Notes: generated from the sequence alone by a model not told the origin. 64,000 nucleotides of DNA from Tremella fuciformis (GCA_032768795.1 CP136492.1:868001-932000); one strand, 5' to 3'. Positions 23,657 to 34,815 are shown, counted from the stretch's first letter. Numbers and translations: made by a program.

Positions 23657-26576
23657 CTATGTATCTGGGGAATCCGTGCTTATGGGAAGGTCCCGTCTTG
23701 GCTCTGGGTCAAAGTCGAGAGTCGCGATACCTCTATCGGCAATGTCGACCCTGAGCTCGATCTGCTCCGCCACATTGTGCTCCTCGTCCTTGACCAACAC
23801 AAGCACCGGCAGGTCATTCTCCTCAGCGAGCGGCGAAGGGGGCGGGAGCGCTGTGGCGCTGACCCACTTGCGCAGCACGGGGTGATACAGCATAGCGGGC
23901 CAGGCGAGCGAGAGGCCAAAGAGGAGCAAGACGAGGATGAGCGGCTTCTTCGGGTCGTCCGGGTACTTCATGAGAATGGCGTACGCGACACTGGGCCAGA
24001 GGCACCCGCCGGAGATGGCCATGGTCAGGGCGGTCGAGACGAGCTTGGTGCGCCGCCCCTGCCCGCGGAGCGTCATGGCGAATACGATGGGGAACACGGG
24101 CGCCTCGAATAAGAACGAAAGATGGAGGGTTGCGAGGGCTCCGCTGGGCGAATGGAGCGCCAGAGCGAGGATGCTCGCTGTCATCGCGCCCCCGAGGCTG
24201 ATGGCCAGTATGAGAGTGGGCGGGACGCGCCAGTACGCCAGGGCCGAAGCTATGAAGCGGCCTGCGGCGAACACGCCCCGGCCGATGGTTTTCTGCCAGA
24301 ACGAAGCAGCGAGCGGATTGATGTGCGTTATCACCGTGCCCCAGTTCCACTGAACCGACTCTTGCGCGCCCACGTAGAACGCCATGACCACGACGCCGGG
24401 CACGGCGATGCACAGCGCCGCACGCAGGCCGAAGGCGCGGGCCGAGGGGCCGGTACCGGCCGCATTGAGTCGGCGTGCGGCGTGCGCCTCGAGCTCGCCG
24501 TCTGTCACTTCTGGCAGAGGGACGTAGTAGAACACGATGGCGAGGAGGAGCACGAAGATCGCCACGACGAGATAGCACCATTGGATCTTGAGCAGGTTGA
24601 GCTCCTCGACTTTGTTGACGAGGCCGTACTGCGCCACGATGGGCGATAGGATGGAGCCGATGGCCTGGATGCCCTGGGCGAAGAGCAGGCGCGCTTCTGA
24701 CAGCTCGCTGGGGCCCGCGAGGGCGATGAATGGGTTGGCGGCCACTTCAAGACACGACAGACCGAGTGCGCAGAGGAACTGCGAGACGACGAAGCCCGGA
24801 AACGACAAGAGGAGGAAGGACGGCCAGAATGCCATCGCGCCGACCGAGTAGATCGTCAGGCCCGTGATGAATGTTGCTTTGAACCCCACGCGGCTCAGCA
24901 CGGGGTAGCCGAAGAGCGGCGGGCCGCAGAAGTACGCCAGCCAGTACACGTTGTGCAGCGTGACGGTGCGTAGCCCGGAGTAGTTGAGCTGCTCCTGAAT
25001 CGCGCCTGTCAGTGTGCCGAGGAACCCATAAGAAAAGCCCCATAGGAAGAACAGGATCGATACTGTGATTCGTCAGCTCAGCACTAAATCATAGCTGACA
25101 GAACGCACCAAAGAGGATCGGCGTCCAAGCCTGCTTCGCTGTGAGCTGCAACAACGACTTGCTCTCGTTCATATTGACAAAGTCGAAGAATCGCTGGGTC
25201 GGCGCCTGTCCATTCCTGGTCGGCATCACCGTCTTGGCCGCTGAATTCGGCAGGGATCCGGACTGTTGACCGAAATGCGCGTGAGCGTGCGGGTCTGTCT
25301 GTCCCGATCTCGAAGGACAAGTGCATTCTTGCGACTCGGGCGACCGCACCGTGCATATCGGGCAGCTGTCGAGCATGTCGAGGAATCCCAAGTTGTCGTC
25401 CTTTTCCCCTCGACGCACATCATCCATTGTGGCCATCTGGACAGAGAGGGCGTCTTCGAGTTGCAGCGAGGCTGCCACTGAGCGGTTCTCCGCGACGGGG
25501 TTGTTCTGCGTCCGCTGTTCGTTGTCAGTCCGGGCGAATGTTTGGCGGTCCGAGCTTCCAGCTGAGCGCAGAAAGTTCGGCAGGACGCGCATGACCAGCG
25601 GCTTGAGCACGAGCACACATGAGCACATCAGGCCGACGCCGACCTCGACTGCCGACCACATGATGGCGTAGCTGACATGGTAGTAGTAGTCCGGCCCGGG
25701 AGCGACGTGCGAAATGATTGCCGTCGTCGAGCTCGTACCGTCTTTCAAGCCGGCCACGGCGAGCTCGATATTGTAAGCCGTCTGGAGGTATGCGATGCGG
25801 ATGACGTCGACGATTGTCACGAAACCGCCTACAACAAAGGTCGCGACGAGGATCCCCTTTTGTCTCGACTCGAGACGAAGGCTCGTGAGGATCGGCAAGG
25901 GCAGGAGGAGGATGGCGAGGTCGGAAAGGACGTTGATGGGAGCTGACGACGAGTACAGGACGACGAGGTCGATACACTGTGTCGAGTTGCCTGTTGCAAG
26001 CACCGCTCCAATTGACTTGCAACGGAAGATGCTAAGGAAGGTGAGGATGATGCCGGACAAGACAACGACTACCAAGGTGGCAATGGACGCGAGGCGCAGG
26101 AAGCGATGCGCAGTCGCCATACGAATGTAAAGCACGAGTATGGCCGTTTTGGTAGCCATAACAGCGGGATAGTAACATATGGTGAATGCGTAGTACGCGC
26201 GCCGCAAAGGAGGACGGTTGACCGCTGGCAATTCGGCGTCGGGCGTGCCGAGACCAAGTTGTGTGGCCGTCATGACTGCGACTGACATGGCAAGCATGAA
26301 TAGCTATGCAGTCAGCGGATTGCTCGACGGTATACGCCAGCTACGCACCCAAGCCACAACCGTAAGCCAGTCGTCCGCTGTCGACTTCCGGACGATTCCC
26401 CATTTTGATATGAGCCGCATGACGGTGAATACAGTAGCGAGGACAGCCACAATGAGCGTGACCACGAACACTCTCGGTCCCCGGTCCGTCAACGCGCCCA
26501 AGGGGGCAGAACTCGTCACGACGGCCCCCACGGTCGCCAGACTCCGCTCCGCCACTGCGCATACCGTGGCCGACAT
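23657..26576 (-). CDS. Fusion: fungal rhodopsin-domain 7-TM module + FucP-type MFS transporter
   Basis: One reading frame joins two membrane modules. Exon 1 from ATG 26576 has FVVTLIVAVLATVFTVMRLI and DDWLTVVAW, which splices to LFMLAMSVAVMTATQLGLG. The long second exon carries the rest of a fungal 'Rhodopsin' (PF20684-like) domain: YYPAVMATKTAILVLYIRMA, NVLSDLAILLLPLPILTSLR and IMWSAVEVGVGLMCSCVLVL. A polar linker of about 130 residues, with no stop codon, runs into FFDFVNMNESKSLLQLTAKQ and then, across a 46-nt intron near 25065-25110, into VSILFFLWGFSYGFLGTLTG. This is a FucP/FHS-type MFS domain (NVYWLAYFCGPPLFGYPVLS, CALGLSCLEVAANPFIALAG, GAQESVQWNWGT, GGCLWPSVAYAIL). The whole protein is roughly 940 aa with about 19 helices. 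An internal ATG at 25226 could give the transporter alone. The sugar specificity is unknown. Confidence 0.82.
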
Positions 26577-27857
26577 CACTCGTGCTGGTGTTTCTCGTCC
26601 GAGTCGTGCTCAGTGGTGATCATCATCGTAGCCTGCGTCGCCGAATGACCATCGCGACGGTCGAAGATGTGAAGGTGTGTTGAGAGACGAGGAGTTTTGG
26701 CAGTGTTGCTTCTCTTGCTCTCAGTGGGAGAGACTCGGGGGTTGTTGAGCAGAGCCAAGCACATCCTCAACGGACATGCCTGCCGTCATCTCGGTCCGAA
26801 CGGAACATGGTATCGGGGAGGGATCAAATTGCCCCTTTCCTTGGGCGCGTGAGAGGCAGAGAGTCATGGGCAAGCCAGCAAGTCGGGTCAGCGCACACCC
26901 TCGCCCGTCTGCTTGGCGCTTTGCAGAGTGTGTAACCTTAAGCCCATCGAACGCGGCTGGTCGATCAGGATTCAGGGGAGAGAAGCGTCCAGCTGGGGTT
27001 ACGCCGACAGGAACAATATTTCCCTCTGGTCTTTCCAGGGGAGCCGAGACTCTGCCCTGCGGAGCGACGCACGCAACGCGAGAGGAGTCTTCTGCGCCAG
27101 GGTCAGATCTCAATAAGCCTTTTTGGGAGGCGTTGCCTGTCTCATCGAAGCAAGCGTCTGGGCGATGGGCACTCGGGCGATCACTTGCATTTGGTCCGAG
27201 CCTAGCGCTTTGAGGACTTCGGTGCTGCTTGTACTTGGACATCTTGCATTACCCTTGGGCCGAGCCTGGGTCTGGATCGCGATATACGACGCTTCTCTCC
27301 GACAATTAGCCCTCATTAAGCATGTCCGGGTGCTGGTGCTGGTATCCCCCGAAGTCCAGTCGCGCGACCGCTTTCTGGTCGCAACCCGGGTCACCACGGG
27401 ACGAGCCGATTTGGCGATGTCGCCCCCTAATCGGATAACTGGGGCAGCCTGAGGGAAGCGACTTGGCAACTGCGACTGATCTCCTTGCGAGTCACCGAAG
27501 AGCGCCAGAAACCGAGACAGCAAATCGGAAAGCGATCGAACACCGCGATGAATAAGAGAGGTTGATGTCTCGATTGGGCTTTGTATCGATGTCATGCTGT
27601 CGGTAGCGGCCACGAAGCCCTCGGTGTATGACCTGTCGACAGGAGTGAGAGGTGTTCGACACTAGACATGGTGCTGATGACTGGTGTGGTGCCAATCGAG
27701 GTCAGGTACCATCAAGTCGGCCTCGCTTCGGCCAACAGGGCGAACTTCTTCTATCACCAGAAGCTGACGACGAGTGACAATCTCTGAGACAGACAGACAC
27801 TCTGCCTCGCCGAAACACTTCATTTTGTCATCATGTCACTGACTCCCGCGTGCTCAC
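26577..27857. other. Divergent intergenic region, no supported gene
   Basis: About 1.28 kb between the transporter fusion (minus) and the charged unknown protein (plus). Long open frames overlap on both strands at 26721-27242 and 27110-27613, with no recognisable domain and no conserved start context. I treat it as promoter sequence, but a small lineage-specific gene on the minus strand from ATG 27242 cannot be excluded. Confidence 0.5.
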
Positions 27858-28986
27858 ATGCCGGGTTATCTTCTTGATTCTCCACGACCAGGAGCCCTAT
27901 ACTACAAACGGCCCCAAAGCAGGCTCAAGAAACTTTTCACAGGAGACAGGGGAGTTATCGAGGAGGCCTACCCCAGCACACCGCTTCCGACAATGGCGAT
28001 GCCGGCCCCTCCTCCATGGGAGCAGGGGAAGGGGCCGATTCGAAGATTTCTCGAAGAGCATATCGAGTGGGGGAAGCCGGTATGTCCCGTCCTTTCCGGA
28101 GCCTCTCACAACTCCGTCTTCCGTTCCTCCCGATCATATTGCGCGTGCGGCTGATGCAAGACTGGCATATATGGGCAGCCGCCTGGTCCCCTTTCAGGTA
28201 TGATGTTGCCACCGGCGAACCCTGGTCCAGATATACTCTCCATGACCGGCACGGACCCCTGGAATGCGGCACCATGGGCGTTTCCATCCCCGGCAGGTCG
28301 ACCGCTGCCTCAGCTCGAGCTGTTCGAGGTCCCAGAGAACCGACCGCCATTCCCCATTGCTCCGTTTGCCGCTGGTCCGCCCGACCAGTACCGCCACCTG
28401 CCCAAGGCGCAGCGCAAGTATATCCAGCGGGTTCGGGAGGAACAACTGAAGGCTCTTGAGACGGCTCAGCGAGCCGAAATGCAGAGGGCGATCAACGAAC
28501 ACAAGATGATGGAGCGCATTGCAAAGTACGAGCGCAAGCAGGCCAAGAGAGAGCTCAAGTAAGCTGCATTTCCCGCCTCCTTTTCGAGGCCGGGCTCGGG
28601 CTGACAGCAGGGCACGAGAGAAGCAGATGAAATGGTTGAGGAAACATGGCGATCCAAGACCAATGCCTTTCCCTACACCTCCCATGCAGGAAGGGCCGCC
28701 AGCCGAGGCAGAGCCTCCTGATCCCCCCACGCGCTTCATGATCATGCCCACCATGGAGCAATTTGGCGTACGAAGGCCACTGGATGCTCCGGGGAAACCG
28801 GCAGAATTAGGCGGGCCGAGCGAGCAACAGCCTTGGCCGATGATGAGCAGGACGATGACACAGGTGAGGCATCGCGTCTCGAAAGCTTGAAAATTCGACT
28901 CTGATCGGCAGGCAATGACTGATATGAGCGTGGAAGAGAGGATATTCATGGAGCAGGCGGGGAAGATGTTCGCACCAAGTTGGTGA
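27858..28986 (+). CDS. Unknown Pro/Met-rich protein with charged helical segment
   Basis: Not recognised. Four exons join cleanly. Exon 1 is 27858-28079 (MPGYLLDSPRPGALYYKRPQ to LEEHIEWGKP). Exon 2 begins after GGGCAG near 28177 (PPGPLSGMMLPPANPGPD) and holds a charged helix, QRKYIQRVREEQLKALETAQ followed by KMMERIAKYERKQAKREL. Exon 3 starts AREKQMKWLRKHGDPRPM and exon 4 is MTDMSVEERIFMEQAGKMF before TGA 28984-28986. Total is about 310 aa. The product is rich in Pro, Met, Lys and Arg, with a probable coiled coil in the middle, no signal peptide and no membrane segment. Consistent frame through four exons and plain splice sites argue that the gene is real. A mitochondrial ribosome or RNA-binding accessory protein would fit the composition, but that is a guess. 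Confidence 0.7.
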
Positions 28987-29270
28987 TTAGAATCGGTGGA
29001 CTGGTAATCATTAGCATTGCATTAGGAAATGGAGTAGAAATCAAGTACAAGGATGAATCACGTGAAAGCTGGACGCGTGTGTTTTTCTATTCGAAGCAGT
29101 TCGCGACGACATCTGAATTCGTCTGTATTGCTTGCTTGCTCCCTTGCTTGCAGCTGCTGGACAGCGTACAGTTGCTTGTTGCCCTCTGTTGGGCTCCACA
29201 GAAGTATACAACAGTTTGTCTGCCTACAGGCGCACAACGATTGCGAGTTCGGCCAAGTGTTGCAATCACC

Positions 29271-30566
29271 ATGGACAGCCAGCGGTAGGTGGCAATAGGC
29301 TATGACAATTCGTACTGAAACGCGTACAGAACATCCGTCATAAGGACATACGGCCGGGTCAAAACTACGACGTCGACAGCATCATGCCTCTTTCAGCCAT
29401 TGGAGACGCCTCAGAGCGGTTGGCGCTCCTCGTCACCTCCTTCCAGCTCCCTCATCACACCCCCCAGCTCACCGGGTCCGAGCAGACATGCTCGCAGCGT
29501 GCTGTTCACCCCGCCCTCGGACGACCCTCGAGAGTACCCGTGTTCGTCCCCGACAAGGGAGCCTACGTCTGAAAAGCCGCAGCCGGGCCTGACTGTCGAT
29601 GCGAAGCCCGTCCAAGCCACTCTGCATGGCTTCTTCACCCGCTCTGGTCCGCCTAAACGAAAACGACCACTCGAGCCTTCTCGCACGGTGCCCTTGCCCG
29701 CGAAACCGCATACCAAATCGATACAAATGCACCTCACACACCTGCCGTTGCTTCACACCTGCAAAGAATGCCAAATGTCATATGTCAAGGGCGGCGAGGA
29801 CGAGCCCGTTCACAGCAAACACCATGCCCGCGTCGTGAAGGGTATCGTATGGGACGGCTTAGGACGAGGAAAGGGGAAGTCAAAGGCGACGGACGGAGGC
29901 TGGCGTGTGGTGGAAGATCATGTCTCCTTCGGACCAAAATCTGCCAGCAAGGGCCGTATTATCATGTGCGAAGGCTCTTGGGGTGGTACGAAGGTGAGTG
30001 CAGAATAACCTGGAGAATTTGGAACTGACGATGTGCAGCTGGACGAGATTCTTCGAGTGGTCGACACTGTGCTCTCGGCGCCTGCCTTGCCGCCTGTCAC
30101 ATTGGATAATTGCAAAATCTTCCTGTTTGTGACTGCAAGTTCGCCTCCCGCAAACAAACGGTTGCGACCATCTCTTACGACCCACGAAACGAGGCCGAAA
30201 GAGCGCATTGTCGGGGTTGTCGTTTCGCAAAGGATCAAGTGGGCCATGCGGGTCCTCCGCGACGGAGAGCTCGACCACGACAAAGCTGGCGTTGTTGACA
30301 GCGGGGGCGGAGTCTTCTGCGAGCCGACACCTTTGCCCACTCCCCTGGGTATCCATCGCCTATTCACCGTTCCGCTCTATCGACGGCTTGGCATTGGTGA
30401 ACACCTGCTGGACGCGGCCGCGAAGCACACCGTGTACGCCTGCACGTTCAATCCAACGAAAGGAGAAGCGGCCTTTTCACAACCTACAGAAAGCGGTCAG
30501 CGGGCGATGATGCGCTGGGGCAAAGGAGCGGTTCGAGTGTTTGCGGACGACGAAAGTCAATCGTGA
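29271..30566 (+). CDS. ECO1: Sister-chromatid cohesion acetyltransferase ECO1
   Basis: This nuclear acetyltransferase modifies cohesin Smc3 in S phase to establish cohesion. A 14-nt first coding exon (29271-29284, MDSQR) is spliced by a 45-nt intron to TSVIRTYGRVKTTTST, which contains the RTYGR motif of the family. A PIP box QATLHGFF follows, near 29612-29635, for binding PCNA. The C2H2 zinc finger is CKECQMSYVKGGEDEPVHSKHH. After a second intron the acetyltransferase domain has IVGVVVSQRI, GIHRLFTVPLYRRLGIGEHL and a C-terminal block YACTFNPTKGEAAFSQPTES. The latter two are the most conserved Eco1/ESCO segments. The longer frame from 29400 would start at TTG, so the two-exon start is preferred. 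Confidence 0.92.
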
Positions 30567-31177
30567 AGCATGCAAAACTTCAGGTGGGCGTCCTCCGACT
30601 GATGGCTTGACGAGGGACATCTCTGAAAGCTCCCGCCGCTCTTTCGGTCTGTGCCTTGAAGTTCTTCTCGGCGGTGACTTGGGCATGAGCAGGAATCGAG
30701 AGTCGCGTGATTAACAGATTCCTCACAGATCCGACCAGTTAAAGGTCGGGACGACTGCGGGCGTCCTCATGATATACTGATTTGGTACCATATGACCAGG
30801 GTAGCGTTTGTCAATCTGTTCCCGGGTGGTCAGACTGCGGCTCTGTGCGGCATCGCCATTTCAGATCAGTACACAACCTCATTACCTCCAAGAATGACCC
30901 CAGGTAAATGCACATTCGCATGAAAGGAAGGCGATAGGGATCGCGTGATCGTAAATCCCAAAGACGGCATAGAGGCGTTTCGTCATTTGTGGCTGGTCCT
31001 TGAGATCCTTTGAGGGGAGCACGGGCACTTGCCACAGCGTCTGTCCTCGTAATATGATGACCAGGGGGGACTGGCTTGGCCGATATCTCATATATGCCTC
31101 GACGTGAGTCGGGCGACTTCGCACCATATTGATCTAGTTCTCTGGGAGTGGTCCTCACTTTGACCTCGATAACTATC
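30567..31177. other. Intergenic, no supported gene
   Basis: About 610 bp between ECO1 and the first family A gene, same strand. A minus-strand open frame (30811-31260) overlaps the start of family A member 1 and shows nothing recognisable. Confidence 0.45.
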
Positions 31178-31864
31178 ATGGGACTGATTCGCCGCAAGAA
31201 CCGGACCAGTGCCCCTCGCACTGCTTCCGACGAGGGCGCAGTGGCGCAAGATGGCGACACTTCCGTCCAGACAGGACTGTCAACCAGTATCGATCCGATG
31301 GCATCCTATCATTCTCTCGCTACAACTTTGGTGGCAGAGTTTGAGGATGCCCCTCCTGAGCCGCAAGAGCCATACGAGCCCGGCTGGTCGCTCCTCCAAT
31401 TGGTGAAATACTGTGACTCTCTCGCCAGCGGTCGCCGGAGCGAGAATCTCGGTGCCTTCTTTTCAGAGTATCAGTCTGGCAGACGAGTCCTTGGTACCAG
31501 GTTCTCCCGAACTCCGAGATGGTCCACCTCCCACCGGCCGGTCGGCCAGCTCGGCGGCGAGGTCCTTGCTGCCTGGCTCGCCGATCTTTCGACCAGAAGA
31601 GATGGGACATTCAAGGATCGTGTGGGGCTATCCTTCCAAGCGCTCACCTTCCTGACTTTTCAGTGGCCAGGCAATCTGTTTTCCCCTGAGACGAGATGCG
31701 ACAGCGACAGCTGCACCATTGTGAGCAACCTGGGAGAGTCCATCACATTGCAGCTGTATCCACCCTTACACCCGGAAGAAGTCGCAAAGTTCTGGGAGAC
31801 CGTCAACAAAGGGGAGAGACCGGAGGCTTATGAGGAAGAGCTAGATGATGAGTGGTTCCTATGA
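31178..31864 (+). CDS. Family A member 1: tandem-repeated protein of unknown function
   Basis: Not recognised. Intronless ORF of 228 aa from ATG 31178 (MGLIRRKNRTSAPRTASDE). A polar, probably disordered N-terminus of about 65 residues precedes a folded-looking region. Blocks shared with the next two genes are PGWSLLQLVKYCDSL (member 2: AWSLQQLVSYY; member 3: AWSLENLADFR), VGQLGGEVLAAWLADLS (member 2: GILGGEILAVWLAELS), QWPGNLF, and a C-terminal strand LQLYPPLHPEEVAKFWETV. It ends in acidic residues (EEELDDEWFL). No signal peptide, membrane helix, catalytic motif or cysteine pattern is visible. Lack of introns is unusual here, where most genes have several. The ATG at 31178 is preferred because the upstream in-frame start is GTG. 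Confidence 0.75.
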   Translation: MGLIRRKNRTSAPRTASDEGAVAQDGDTSVQTGLSTSIDPMASYHSLATTLVAEFEDAPPEPQEPYEPGWSLLQLVKYCDSLASGRRSENLGAFFSEYQSGRRVLGTRFSRTPRWSTSHRPVGQLGGEVLAAWLADLSTRRDGTFKDRVGLSFQALTFLTFQWPGNLFSPETRCDSDSCTIVSNLGESITLQLYPPLHPEEVAKFWETVNKGERPEAYEEELDDEWFL

Positions 31865-32828
31865 GAGGTTGTTCCTGGGTGGTATGCATATCCGTACTGT
31901 CTACTCATCGCAATCGGACGGCAACGTGAAGTGTATTCGCCCTCCCAAGTCGACAAGGACCGGTTTGTCACCTGCTACAAGCATAGCGCTCATCTCACAC
32001 AGAATGTGACCGAGTCGCACGGAACATAAAACCTGAAGTGAGTCCTCACCGAACCCAGAGAGGCTGCCGATAGCATTCCGCTCAAGCAGCATCCTGAGAT
32101 GGTTGACTTCAAGTGCTTCCGTTCGTTTTCCAGGAAGCATTTGCCGGTTGCAACATGCACAGACACCTGTGCCCAACAGCGCCCTGCACAGCTTAAGGCT
32201 CGCTGGGGAATCACGTCATTCCTCGCGCGACGCTCCCCGCTGTCAGGACACAGCACCGATGGGTCAAAATCGTCCTCACGTTCTGGAAGAGTGCCGCGGC
32301 CTGTACGCAGGTTTGGAGCGGTCTTGAGTGCTCAATCGAGATGACGACCAGCGCTTACGGCTGAAACGGATTCGCAAAGGCTCTTACCGTATTAGAAGCC
32401 TACGTCTTGCTGTACTATTTCCTGCACAGCGCCAACGCTGAGCGGCGAGTCGAGTCGGAAGGGCTCTCGTAGGTGGGACAAGTACTTAGAACATCATTTG
32501 CGCGAGTTGATACATACTTTGTATCATCACACACTTAGGAGCGAGGGGAACAACGGAGGTGATTTGCAACCGCACAGGATCGATAATATAAGTCACAAAC
32601 CCTTTTCCAGTCCTTTATGGGAAGATGCGCGGACATTGAACCGTCTGTTACCTCAATCTAAAGCCCCTTATTAGAAGATGTGGAAGCTCTTCAGGTTCTG
32701 ACCCGCTTGACCACGGTCCGAGTTGGAACACAAGACTTTCAGAGATCCCTTACGCCCTCGTCGCTTGCGGCAAGTGATCTTACTTGTCATTGACCGCTTT
32801 TAGACTCGATTAAGTAGACCCCTTACCA
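31865..32828. other. Intergenic inside tandem family A
   Basis: About 960 bp, AT-richer than the flanking genes. A minus-strand frame at 31901-32176 lacks a clear ATG context and is not called. I saw no decayed family A copy here by eye. Confidence 0.45.
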
Positions 32829-33503
32829 ATGCCAGTCAGACACCGCAAGAAGAACAGCGAGGCTCACCAGCGAGCTGAGAATCAACAAGAAGAACAGCAG
32901 GATTGGCCTATGCAAGGATACGCAAGCGGGTTCGCGACGACTAGCTCTCACCTAAGCTCGGCGTCCACACTGGTGGCTAGTCCGAGTACCTCATCTGCTG
33001 AGCCGGCGGTGTCCCACATTTCCGATGCCTGGTCGCTGCAGCAGCTAGTGAGCTACTACCACGGATCCATCAGCTCACACGCCGTCGGATGGAAATTGAG
33101 ACCCCGAGTCGTTTCACATCGCCGAGGGACTACAACGTTGGAGACGACAATTGCCCTTCTCTCACCCTTGGGCGATACAACAGAGGCGGTGGGGATCCTG
33201 GGAGGGGAAATTCTTGCGGTCTGGCTAGCGGAGCTTTCCAGGAGCTCCACGGGTGACGCCGAGACTCGCCTCCGCCGAGCATTCTCTCAGGTGTATTCAG
33301 GAATTTCCGGGTGGCCTGAAAATCTCGTCGAGAAAGTTGACCAGATCGACGGCGGCCAATACGCCGTGCGCACAGAAAGTGGCACGATCAGGGTACACTT
33401 GAATCCTCCCTTGTCCTCCTCAGAAGTGGAGATTTTCAATGCGACTCTGATGGCCAGCAATGAACCCTACCCGTGGGTCATAGATCCGGACGATCAATGG
33501 TAA
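32829..33503 (+). CDS. Family A member 2: tandem-repeated protein of unknown function
   Basis: Not recognised. Intronless ORF of 224 aa from ATG 32829 (MPVRHRKKNSEAHQRAENQQ). A basic then Ser/Thr-rich N-terminus leads into the shared blocks: DAWSLQQLVSYYHGSIS, then VGILGGEILAVWLAELS, GWPENLVEK, and the C-terminal RVHLNPPLSSSEVEIFNATL, ending WVIDPDDQW. Compared with member 1, the order, spacing and total length are the same, so the two are tandem paralogues separated by about 960 bp. The conserved W in GWPENL is the residue replaced by TGA in member 3. Short basic N-termini (RRKNR in member 1, RHRKK here) could be nuclear localisation signals, but that is only a possibility. Confidence 0.75.
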   Translation: MPVRHRKKNSEAHQRAENQQEEQQDWPMQGYASGFATTSSHLSSASTLVASPSTSSAEPAVSHISDAWSLQQLVSYYHGSISSHAVGWKLRPRVVSHRRGTTTLETTIALLSPLGDTTEAVGILGGEILAVWLAELSRSSTGDAETRLRRAFSQVYSGISGWPENLVEKVDQIDGGQYAVRTESGTIRVHLNPPLSSSEVEIFNATLMASNEPYPWVIDPDDQW

Positions 33504-33918
33504 CGAGACACCGCTGAGGGATTATCTGGTGGGAATGTCCCCATCACCTGGTCGCTCGTATCTCATTCACACCACATACTCCTTTACAGTATATGTATTT
33601 CCCTCGCCATGTACCTTATGCCCTTCTCAGGGTACTTGTGAGCGACAGAAAGACTGGAGTCGGAGGCAGTAATGCACGGATAGCAACATTAGGCGAGAGC
33701 AGACCAGGGACATGAGAGAAGCTCATTTAAGAAGCTGGAGAGTAGAGTGTGTTATTTTGGAAGCCCGCATTGGCGGTGAATGGCGAATCCCAAGCCTTGA
33801 GTGCCACTCCACAGCGATATATGGGGCTGAGACGGTTACTCTCCTCCTCGAACGGGAGTCATCCACAGTCTCCCGTTTTCTCGTTCAACATCCCAATTAC
33901 AAGGTCAACAGCTCAGCC
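33504..33918. other. Intergenic inside tandem family A
   Basis: About 415 bp before the preferred start of family A member 3. An in-frame ATG at 33712 would extend member 3 by 69 residues through this stretch. Confidence 0.45.
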
Positions 33919-34659
33919 ATGACTCTTCGAAGCATGTTGCTCTCCCTTCGGGCGCTCCGGAGGGGCTCGGTGCGATCCGCACGCCTCGTTGACGATGCTG
34001 AGCGAGTCAACCCTGCACACTTGTCTCAAGCCGAGGCCCAAATAGATGAGGACACCAGCCCAGAAGGCACCTGGTCAGGCGCTACCCTTCTAGACGACAT
34101 ATTTCCCTCTTGCCCTGGTGACAGTCTGGACGCATGGAAAGGGATCATACCCGACGAAATTCTCAAGGAATCTGAGGACAAGAGCCCCGCCTGGTCATTG
34201 GAGAACCTCGCAGACTTTCGCAAGAACATGGAGCGCGCCAAGCGAGGAGGCACGCTCCAGCCCAAATATACAGAGAGCGGCCACCAGCGTCTGACACTTG
34301 GGACGGACCTATTTTACCCCTCGCATCAGAGCGACTGGGTGTCTGGCGTCATGAGTGGCGAGATGATGGCTGCTTGGGTGGCGAAGGTATGCATGTCGCC
34401 CTTGCAACAAGGAGACCCCACCTTTGACGGCGAGCGAGTCGCCCTCGAGGCCTTCCAAGCGCTCGACAAAGACCCATCTCGGTGACCGGAGCACCTGACC
34501 GTCACGGAATGCAGTCGTGAGGGAAGCACAATCCAAAGAATCGATGGCGATTACCCCTCGATACGACTTCAGTGCTCGCCTCGGCCCTCGAAAGAAGAAT
34601 TCGAACGCTTGAAGTCTTATGCCTGCTCCCATACACGCAACATGGCACCGTCAATCTGA
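33919..34659 (+). CDS. Family A member 3: possible 33-nt intron over a nonsense codon, or pseudogene
   Basis: Paralogue of the two upstream genes. From ATG 33919 (MTLRSMLLSLRALRRGSVRS) it has the shared blocks PAWSLENLADFRKNME, then SGVMSGEMMAAWVAKVC and a C-terminal IRLQCSPRPSKEEFERLKSY ending at TGA 34657-34659. At 34483-34485 the reading frame meets TGA exactly where members 1 and 2 have the Trp of QWPGNL/GWPENL, and the frame then continues with PEHL and a recognisable C-terminus. The segment 34482-34514 (33 nt, a multiple of three) has a GTGACC donor, an internal CCTGACC branch-like site and a TGCAG acceptor, so splicing would remove the stop and keep frame (235 aa, close to 228 and 224). 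Without splicing, the protein stops early and loses its C-terminus. A start at 33712 is possible but would add an N-terminus the paralogues lack. Confidence 0.6.
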
Positions 34660-34815
34660 TTCCCTGTTTTCTTCTGTACAGAGCTCCTTCTTCATGCGTG
34701 TGCATGCAACCTGATGAGTGACTTAAGCACGACGACTTGGCTTCGACGAGACCCGCCGTGTGACGATGCCAAGCTGATGTGATGCCATATGCAGGGTATC
34801 ATGAGGCTGGGTATA

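Noticed and set aside
26721..27242. Minus-strand ATG frame (173 codons), with an overlapping plus-strand frame at 26776-27213
   Set aside because: Opposing open frames in GC-rich sequence, no domain, no splice logic; kept only as a remark in the intergenic entry.
31901..32176. Minus-strand frame of 91 codons between family A members
   Set aside because: First in-frame start is TTG; no relation to family A or B visible.
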